Below are positions 58,778 to 64,000 of a stretch of 64,000 bases of DNA, in pieces (the first letter of the stretch is position 1; the number at the start of each line of letters is the position of its first letter). The translations under genes and the position numbers were made by a program. The stretch covers positions 59,777 to 123,776 of the forward strand of contig NZ_BKZR01000002.1 of the NCBI RefSeq assembly GCF_008974225.1. Direction: 5' to 3'. The notes beneath the pieces were generated by a model. The model had not been told where the DNA came from and ran no database searches. It saw only the letters and a list, made by a program, of their open reading frames with translations. Origin of the DNA: Weizmannia acidilactici. GTDB taxonomy: Bacteria; Bacillota; Bacilli; Bacillales; Bacillaceae_C.

Positions 58778-58891
58778 CAGCTCCACCTCCGAAAATCAAC
58801 GTTCTATTTTTTTACCAACCGGCATATCCTTTTAGATATAGAGTTTGTACCCTTACTTTACCAAATTCAATCCTATGGAACAAGCGTTCTT

Positions 58892-58990
58892 TTATCCACA
58901 AAAGTATGTTTATAACTTGTGGGCAAATTGTTTATAATACAGGAAAAGCTATACATGCCATTGTGTGGACTGTGTATAATCTTATCCACA
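58892..58990. promoter_or_regulatory. DnaA-box cluster upstream of sda
   Basis: Two exact TTATCCACA boxes (58892-58900 and 58982-58990) and an inverted near match TGTGTATAA (58971-58979; consensus TGTGGATAA) lie 115-213 bp before the sda start. A poorer match TGTGGGCAA is at 58918. Together they suggest DnaA binding that links replication state to Sda level. Confidence 0.82.
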
Positions 58991-59246
58991 GCAAAAGAGA
59001 ATAGTAGAAATTTGTCGAAAAATTTTTAGGAAGATTTTTGCGGAATCCTTTTTTAACATCGGTGAGAGCTGTATGGGACAAAAATATGTTCTTTTGTAAG
59101 GCATTTCGGGATAAAAGTGGATGCGAATTGTCTTTCAAGGCAGCGCTGAGAGACATTTAGGAGAAAAAAAGCCCAAACTGTCCTTCATAAAGGCAGTTCA
59201 TCCGTTTCTCTATTACAAAAACGGCTTTAGAAACATAAAAAAATAA
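58991..59246. other. Gene-free region between sda control sites and the CDF gene end
   Basis: About 255 bp with no supported gene. A hairpin AACTGCCTT/AAGGACAGTT at 59177-59199 reads into T-rich DNA (GGGCTTTTTTT) on the - strand, and may be a second terminator behind the CDF gene. Confidence 0.5.
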
Positions 59247-59266
59247 GGGCTGCAGTGTAACAGCCC
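59237..59266 (-). terminator. Terminator of the CDF gene
   Basis: On the - strand GGGGCTG and CAGCCC pair around TTACACTG and run into TTATTTTTTT. Confidence 0.8.
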
Positions 59267-59274
59267 CTAACAGC

Positions 59275-60186
59275 TCAAACTTTATGATCCGGCGCCAGGC
59301 CGCAAGCATACGTGCCTTTTTCAATTTGTATCGTGGTGTGTTCGATCCCGAATTTGTTGTGCAGTTCTTTTTCCAGTTTTTCAAGCAGTGCATCGTTGTC
59401 CTCAATTTGAGAGCGGACGATATGGGCGGTCAGCACTGCTTCCGTTGTACTCATGCCCCAAATATGCAAATCGTGGACATTTAAAACGGTCGGCATGTTT
59501 TCCAAATAGGCTTTGATTTCATCAGTATCAATGCCGGCAGGAACAGCATCAAGCGATAAATCGACGGCTTCGCGCAAAAGCCCCCAAGTTCCGGCAAAGA
59601 TCACGGCGGCAATGAGAATGCTGACAACCGGGTCAAGCCATTCCCAGCCGGTAATAAGAATAATGGCGCCGGCAACGACGACGCCGAGTGAAACTAGTGC
59701 ATCGGAAGCCATATGCAGGAATGCGCCGCGGATATTTAAGTCGTGTTCACGTCCCGACATAAACAGCAGTGCGGTTGCCGCGTTAATCACAATTCCAATG
59801 ACGGCCACGATCATGACTGTTTTTCCCGCTACAGGCTGAGGATGGGCAAAGCGTTGTACGGCTTCGAGAAAAATCGCCCCGACTGCAATGAGCAAGATAA
59901 TGGCATTCAAAAGCGCCGCCATTATTGATGATTTTTTATAGCCATATGTGCGCTTTTTTGTTGGAAGCTTTTTTCCCAACAAAACGGCTGCCCAGGCAAT
60001 GATCAGGCCTAGCACATCGCTCAGATTGTGGCCCGCGTCAGCCAACAGGGCAAGGGAATCGGAGAAAAAGCCGTAAACTGCTTCAATGATAATAAAAACG
60101 GTATTGAGGCCGATGCCGGCAGCAAAGGCTTTGCCGTATCGGGCCGGATGATGGTGGTGGTGATGGTGTTCATGGCTGTTGGACAT
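59275..60186 (-). CDS. Cation diffusion facilitator transporter (CzcD/ZitB-like)
   Basis: A 303-residue CDF protein exchanging Zn2+, Co2+ or related cations for protons. The N-terminus is His-rich (HEHHHHHHHP), followed by six helices. Metal site residues appear as LLADAGHNLSD in helix 2 and HMASDALVSLGV in helix 5, and the cytoplasmic C-terminal domain has NVHDLHIWGMST. A His-Asp site of the HNLSD type favours zinc. No metal-sensing regulator is adjacent. The gene overlaps no neighbour and ends in a terminator. Confidence 0.93.
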   Translation of the reverse strand: MSNSHEHHHHHHHPARYGKAFAAGIGLNTVFIIIEAVYGFFSDSLALLADAGHNLSDVLGLIIAWAAVLLGKKLPTKKRTYGYKKSSIMAALLNAIILLIAVGAIFLEAVQRFAHPQPVAGKTVMIVAVIGIVINAATALLFMSGREHDLNIRGAFLHMASDALVSLGVVVAGAIILITGWEWLDPVVSILIAAVIFAGTWGLLREAVDLSLDAVPAGIDTDEIKAYLENMPTVLNVHDLHIWGMSTTEAVLTAHIVRSQIEDNDALLEKLEKELHNKFGIEHTTIQIEKGTYACGLAPDHKV

Positions 60187-60423
60187 GCAATTAACTCCTT
60201 TTCATAGCGCTGTTCATATTGTCAATTTTCTGTGTTTCAAAGCCGAAAAAGTTGCGGGATCCAAATAAATGTCCGAATCGTTGATAAACTCATTATATGC
60301 GTATCTCCTTCGTTTGCAAAGAAACTTTTACAACACGGCAAATTTTCCGTCGGTTTTTCCCGTTGTGAAGTGTTAAAATGGAGATGGGCTTATACATAAA
60401 AAGATTGAAAGGAAGAGATGGGA

Positions 60424-61122
60424 ATGCCGAATACCGAACATGTGGAAGAACATTTTCAGGCATCCGATACAGTTCGTGATATCGTCATCGGTATGTCGGA
60501 CGGATTGACAGTCCCGTTTGCGCTTGCAGCAGGCCTGTCCGGCGCAGTGGATTCGCCGATGCTCGTTTTGGCGGCAGGGGCCGCTGAAATTGCGGCAGGG
60601 TCCATTGCGATGGGCCTCGGAGGCTATTTGGCGGCAAAATCGGATGCCGAGCATTACTATAATGAATTAAAAAGGGAATACCGTGAAGTGGAAGAAGTGC
60701 CGGACCGCGAAAAAGATGAAGTTCGCGACGTGTTCAAGGAATATGATCTCGAACCGGAACATATTGAAGCCATCGTCGATAAAATGGCAGAAAATCCGGA
60801 TAAATGGGTTGATTTTATGATGAAATTCGAACTCGGGCTTGATAAACCCGAAAAAGGGCGCAGTTTAAAAAGTGCTTTTACGATTGCTTTATCTTATATC
60901 GTCGGCGGCCTAATCCCGCTCTCCCCGTATTTTTTTGTCACACATGCATCACAGGCGTTGCTCGTCTCCGTTATCATTACGCTTATTGTCCTGTTTATTT
61001 TCGGGGCGGTGAAAGGGCGTGTTACAGGTTCCCATCCGTATAAAAGCGGACTGGAAACGGTCATTATCGGCGGTTTGGCCGCTGCTGCCGCATTCGGGCT
61101 TGCAAGACTGCTGACAAAATAG
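60424..61122 (+). CDS. VIT/CCC1-family iron or manganese transporter
   Basis: A 232-residue protein with the VIT1/CCC1 pattern: DIVIGMSDGLTVPFALAAGLSG as helix 1 (cited as VIGMSDGLTVPFALAAG), ALAAGAAEIAAGSIAMGLGGYLA-type helix 2 (AAEIAAGSIAMGLGGYLAA), an acidic central metal-binding loop rich in Glu and Asp, and three more helices. VIT proteins move Fe2+ or Mn2+ against protons. The ATG at 60424 has GGAAGAG about ten bases ahead; the ATG at 60418 is equally in frame. No regulator or partner is adjacent. Confidence 0.88.
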   Translation: MPNTEHVEEHFQASDTVRDIVIGMSDGLTVPFALAAGLSGAVDSPMLVLAAGAAEIAAGSIAMGLGGYLAAKSDAEHYYNELKREYREVEEVPDREKDEVRDVFKEYDLEPEHIEAIVDKMAENPDKWVDFMMKFELGLDKPEKGRSLKSAFTIALSYIVGGLIPLSPYFFVTHASQALLVSVIITLIVLFIFGAVKGRVTGSHPYKSGLETVIIGGLAAAAAFGLARLLTK

Positions 61123-61169
61123 CTGTTTTCCATCCGCTTCTGCCGGGCGGGAGGGTCTTTAACGTATTT

Positions 61170-61198
61170 TTGCTTTTCTTGGAGAAATAAGCTATAAT
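61170..61198 (+). promoter_or_regulatory. Promoter of the fluoride-riboswitch transcript
   Basis: TTGCTT (61170-61175), a 17-bp spacer and TATAAT (61193-61198) lie just ahead of the aptamer. Confidence 0.72.
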
Positions 61199-61214
61199 AT
61201 TAGCATCCTTTGTT

Positions 61215-61311
61215 CAAACGATAAGGCGATGGAGTTCGCCATAACCGCCTGCGGGCTGATGACTCCTGCTGATATGGATCTTCTTTTCATATTGGCAGGA
61301 GTTTTTTGATG
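61215..61311 (+). ncRNA. Fluoride riboswitch (crcB motif)
   Basis: The aptamer consensus is visible: GGCGATGGAGTTCGCC, ATAACCGCC and GCTGATGACTCCTGC (61224-61268). The last part doubles as the 5' arm of a terminator (ACTCCTGC with GCAGGAGT at 61293-61302, then TTTTTT). Fluoride binding would sequester that arm and allow read-through into two crcB genes directly downstream. Confidence 0.95.
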
Positions 61312-61356
61312 CGGCGTGCAGCGCTTTTTCGATAAGATATTTTCGGAGGAGATAGT

Positions 61357-61770
61357 ATGTTATATGTTTTAGTAGGCATTGCCGGCATCTTTGGTGCATT
61401 GGCGCGCTATGATTTAGGAATCTGGATCGGGATGCATGTCCATACGATTTTTCCGTTTGCGACGCTTTGCATTAATATGATCGGCTGTTTTCTGCTTGGA
61501 TGGCTGACGATGCATATTTTTAAATCAAAAAATGTTCATCCATATATTGCGAGCGCACTCGGCACCGGCTTTGTCGGTTCTTTTACAACATTCTCGACTT
61601 TTAGCGTCGAAACGGTGCAGCTTTTCCAGCAGTCGCTTTATATTTATGCTGTTCTGTATATTTTCTGCAGTTTATTCGGCGGCCTCATGATGTCGTGGGC
61701 CGGATTTAAGATCGGGGCTAGACTGCATGCGCGGTCGAAAGCGCATCAGGTGCAGACTCAGGAAAATTAG
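61357..61770 (+). CDS. crcB: Fluoride channel subunit CrcB/Fluc (first)
   Basis: A 137-residue, four-helix protein with the Fluc features GALARYDLG, CINMIGCFLLG with the selectivity asparagine, and GTGFVGSFTTFSTFSVET with the phenylalanine/threonine track. Fluc is a dual-topology or heterodimeric channel that lets fluoride leave the cell. The downstream paralogue suggests a heterodimer of oppositely oriented subunits. The ATG follows TCGGAGGAG. Controlled by the fluoride riboswitch. Confidence 0.95.
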   Translation: MLYVLVGIAGIFGALARYDLGIWIGMHVHTIFPFATLCINMIGCFLLGWLTMHIFKSKNVHPYIASALGTGFVGSFTTFSTFSVETVQLFQQSLYIYAVLYIFCSLFGGLMMSWAGFKIGARLHARSKAHQVQTQEN

Positions 61771-61783
61771 AGGTGATGTTTCT

Positions 61784-62149
61784 ATGGTCATGAATGGCAT
61801 TTTTATTGCAATCGGCGCTTTTTTTGGGGCAATTTCCCGGTTTTCTCTTTCTCAATTGATCAAACGGATCTATCCGGTAAAATTTCCGGCTGCAACATTT
61901 TTTATTAACCTGTCGGGCTCTTTTCTGCTCGGCCTTCTGTTCGGCCTTGGCGCCGGCAGTTCATGGCGCCTGTTGCTTGGCACCGGCTTCATGGGGGCTT
62001 TTACGACCTTTTCCACTTTTAAACTTGAAAATATTCAGTTGCATGCTGAAAAACAATGGCGTATCCTTATCCCGTACCTGGCACTCAGTTATGTAATCGG
62101 GATTGCGATGGCGTTTCTCGGTATCATGCTCGGAGATTTCCTGGCCTGA
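61784..62149 (+). CDS. crcB: Fluoride channel subunit CrcB/Fluc (second)
   Basis: A 121-residue paralogue of the preceding gene with GAISRFSLSQ, FFINLSGSFLLGLLFG and GTGFMGAFTTFSTFKLEN. In paired Fluc systems the two proteins have opposite membrane orientation; the charge distribution in the loops here differs from the first copy, consistent with that. The ATG at 61784 follows AGAGGTGATG; the frame is also open upstream inside the first gene. It starts 13 bp after the first stop. Confidence 0.95.
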   Translation: MVMNGIFIAIGAFFGAISRFSLSQLIKRIYPVKFPAATFFINLSGSFLLGLLFGLGAGSSWRLLLGTGFMGAFTTFSTFKLENIQLHAEKQWRILIPYLALSYVIGIAMAFLGIMLGDFLA

Positions 62150-62336
62150 AATGAAACTTTTGGACAGTCACTTCGTAATAATATAAGAAAAGCAATCAGT
62201 GGAATGATACTTTGTTAGCCGGCAGCCTGCTTTTTTAACCGGAGGGTGAAGGATATCCTTTTGAAAATTTTCGGTTTTTACAGGTATCCTTTTGCAATTC
62301 TGCAGAACGTACGAACAAAGAACAGGAGGAAGATGT

Positions 62337-62915
62337 ATGAGAAAATCCATGCCATGGCTGGTCGTGGCCGCGATCCTGGTTATTCTCGTTATTGGTGTTT
62401 TTTCAAGTTATAACGGTTTTGTCAACGCAGAAGAAAACGTAAACCAATCTTATTCGCAAATTCAAAACCAGCTGCAAAGGCGGATGGACTTGATCCCGAA
62501 CCTTGTAAACACAGTCAAAGGCTACGCTTTGCATGAAAAAGCTGTTATTGATGACATTTCGAAAGCACGTGCACAATTGGCCGGTGCAAAAACCCCAGCT
62601 GACCAAGCGGCGGCAAACGACCAGCTGAACACTGCTTTGAGCCGGCTGATGGTTGTCGTGGAAAATTATCCGGATTTGAAAGCAAACCAAAATTACACAC
62701 AGCTGATGGATGAACTTGCCGGTACGGAAAACCGGCTCGCAGTTGCGCGCCAGGATTACAACAGCGCCGTCGCAACATATAACAAAAAGGTAAAAAGAAT
62801 GCCCGGCGCAATTATTGCCAATCTGTTCGGTTTCCATGAAAAAGAATACTTTAAAGCAGAAACAAGCGCGAATGAAGCGCCAAAAGTTGATTTTGGGAAC
62901 AGCAGTGGTCAGTGA
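62337..62915 (+). CDS. lemA: LemA family protein
   Basis: A 192-residue protein with one N-terminal membrane helix (about 5-24) and a long helical LemA domain containing YNGFVNAEENVNQSYSQIQNQ (cited in part NAEENVNQSYSQIQNQLQRR), DLIPNLVNTVKGYA and NRLAVARQDYN. LemA proteins have a short outside N-terminus; the biochemical role is unknown. The gene overlaps the TPM-domain gene by one codon, a frequent pairing. ACAGGAGGAAG precedes the ATG. The 190 bp upstream contain no clear promoter. Confidence 0.93.
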   Translation: MRKSMPWLVVAAILVILVIGVFSSYNGFVNAEENVNQSYSQIQNQLQRRMDLIPNLVNTVKGYALHEKAVIDDISKARAQLAGAKTPADQAAANDQLNTALSRLMVVVENYPDLKANQNYTQLMDELAGTENRLAVARQDYNSAVATYNKKVKRMPGAIIANLFGFHEKEYFKAETSANEAPKVDFGNSSGQ

Positions 62916-63688
62916 TGAAAAGAAGCGCGCTTATTACAGCCGTTTTTTTCACATGTCTGTTTGCTGTTTTCTCAATCGTTCCGCCGGCCAAAGCTGCGCC
63001 GAAGATACCCAAGCCGGTTGGGGACATATATGTTCAGGATTTTGCCGGTGTGCTGACAGACAGCCAGAAACAGAAACTGATCTCGCTTGGCAGGCAGCTG
63101 GATGATAAAACAAAAGCACAAGTCGCTGTTCTGACCGTGGACACGATCGGGAAGAATACGACAATTGAAACATTTTCCAATCAAGCTTTCCGCCAGTACG
63201 GGCTGGGCGACAAAAAAATGAACAATGGCGTGCTGATCGTATTGGCAGTGAAAGACAAAAAAATCAGAATCGAAGTCGGCTACGGCCTGGAAGGTGCGCT
63301 CCCGGACGGAAAAGTGGGCCGCATTCTCGACCAGTACGCGATGCCGTATCTGAAAGAAGGCAAGGAAGATGCAGCAGTTGTCAATACGTATAAAAAACTG
63401 GCCAATGAAACGGCGAAAGAATACAATGCAAATATTCAATCAAAACCGCAGGCGTATGAACCGCCGCCTACCAATCAGGCTTCCCCGCTTTCGTTCTGGA
63501 AGCAGGTTTTAATCGGCCTCGGGGTGCTTGTTCTGATTTTGATCGATTTCAAGTTTTTCGGCGGCACTTTGACTTATTTTCTGCTCAATATCCTCTCGAT
63601 GTTCTTTCATGGCGGCGGGGGGAGAGGGGGAGGCAGCAAAGGCGGCGGCGGTTCTTCCGGCGGTGGGGGAGCAAGCCGGGGGTGGTAA
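62915..63688 (+). CDS. TPM-domain protein with signal peptide and Gly-rich tail (YgcG-like)
   Basis: A 257-residue exported protein. A signal peptide (about 1-28, ending PAKAAP) is followed by a TPM domain with VGDIYVQDFAGVLT, QVAVLTVDTIG and EVGYGLEGALPDGKVGRILD (cited as IEVGYGLEGALPDG), then a membrane helix at about 195-215 and a Gly/Ser-rich tail (HGGGGRGGGSKGGGGSSGG). TPM domains of relatives are phosphatase-like or interact with photosystem or envelope proteins. The ATG at 62915 overlaps the lemA stop. The pair probably acts together at the envelope. Confidence 0.9.
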   Translation: MKRSALITAVFFTCLFAVFSIVPPAKAAPKIPKPVGDIYVQDFAGVLTDSQKQKLISLGRQLDDKTKAQVAVLTVDTIGKNTTIETFSNQAFRQYGLGDKKMNNGVLIVLAVKDKKIRIEVGYGLEGALPDGKVGRILDQYAMPYLKEGKEDAAVVNTYKKLANETAKEYNANIQSKPQAYEPPPTNQASPLSFWKQVLIGLGVLVLILIDFKFFGGTLTYFLLNILSMFFHGGGGRGGGSKGGGGSSGGGGASRGW

Positions 63689-63694
63689 CTTTCA

Positions 63695-63727
63695 ACACGG
63701 GGAAATTCGCTTCGTGTATTTTTTTGT
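63695..63727 (+). terminator. Terminator after the TPM-domain gene
   Basis: ACACG and CGTGT close a hairpin around 13 bases and are followed by ATTTTTTT. The stem is short but the T-run is strong. Confidence 0.6.
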
Positions 63728-63841
63728 CAAAGGAAAAAAGTTTCATGGTTTTGTCATTGGTTTTAGCCACTTTTGTCGAATATAAAGTGTAAGGATTTTA
63801 TGGAAGATACGTGAAAAACCTTGCACTTGGCGGCCATTTCA

Positions 63842-64000
63842 ATGTACAAAAAAACGGAATATCAGTTAACTTTCGTAGAAGATTTTTTTCTACCATTCGG
63901 CGGAAAATTAAATAAAGAAAATCGCTGGGTTCGCCTGGCTGAAGTTATTCCTTGGTGGAAAGCTGAAGAAAAGTACGCCAAGTCCTTTAAGAATAAATTA
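63842..64000 (+). mobile_element. 5' end of an IS1182/IS5-type transposase (cut by window)
   Basis: The frame from ATG 63842 runs to the window edge: MYKKTEYQLTFVEDFFLPFG, then GKLNKENRWVRLAEVIPWW. This LTFEDFFLPFGGKL / NRWVKLAxLIPW pattern is the N-terminus of a large DDE transposase family common in Bacillus. The element's left end probably lies in 63730-63840, after the terminator, but its terminal repeat cannot be defined without the other end. Confidence 0.85.

Noticed and set aside
1..64000. tRNA or rRNA genes, CRISPR arrays, prophage or skin element
   Set aside because: None was seen on either strand by eye; tRNA detection without a program is not absolute.

Overview
The window is a 64 kb chromosomal segment of a low-to-moderate G+C, endospore-forming Bacillaceae bacterium. 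Gene order from the queA-tgt-yajC end through spoVB, secDF, recJ-apt-relA-dtd, hisS-aspS-6S RNA-tcdA, rarA, cymR-cysteine desulfurase-mnmA, recD2, alaS-ruvX-mltG-trmR-udk-greA and mtnN follows the Bacillus subtilis 'yrv/yrr' region closely. Spore genes (spoVB, sigK, sda, a cotG/cotH/cotB cluster) confirm a sporulator. Gene content and codon style fit Heyndrickxia (Bacillus) coagulans or a close relative; that species assignment is inference only.

Layout. 0-6.2 kb: tRNA queuosine genes, yajC, membrane proteins, spoVB and comN. 6.2-14.7 kb: secDF, recJ, apt, relA, dtd. 14.7-17.9 kb: a MarR / membrane-fusion / DHA2 drug-efflux operon with two strong palindromes upstream. 17.9-25.4 kb: a four-SH3 amidase, a small YrzK-like gene, T-box-controlled hisS-aspS, 6S RNA, a BASS-type transporter and tcdA. 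25.4-29.4 kb: accessory spore-coat module, with a hexapeptide-repeat CotG-like protein divergent from the CotH kinase and two CotB-like proteins. 29.4-33.4 kb: arsB-type transporter, rarA, an SDR oxidoreductase. 33.4-42.2 kb: cymR, cysteine desulfurase, mnmA, a TPR protein, recD2, small proteins and an AI-2E family transporter. 42.2-50.8 kb: T-box-controlled alaS, ireB-like gene, ruvX, DUF1292, an mltG gene interrupted by an in-frame stop, trmR, udk, greA, yrrS, yrzA. 50.8-52.2 kb: insertion-sequence debris (decayed ISLre2-type transposase, long hairpin, repeat). 52.2-54.8 kb: mtnN, yrhC-like gene, an array of very small ORFs including a YrzI-family gene, and a frameshifted UPF0180 (YkuS-like) pseudogene. 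54.8-64 kb: ahpCF with a PerR-like box, intact sigK (no skin element), pssA-like gene, sda with DnaA boxes, CDF transporter, VIT transporter, fluoride riboswitch with paired crcB genes, lemA and a TPM-domain protein, and the start of an IS transposase at the right edge.

Most of the window is housekeeping: translation (aminoacyl-tRNA synthetases, tRNA modification, stringent response), protein export, recombination and repair. The more unusual parts are the coat phosphorylation module, the tiny-ORF array, a family of about 125-bp inverted-repeat elements (three full copies, two degraded), and two genes broken by single-base changes (mltG nonsense, ykuS-like frameshift).
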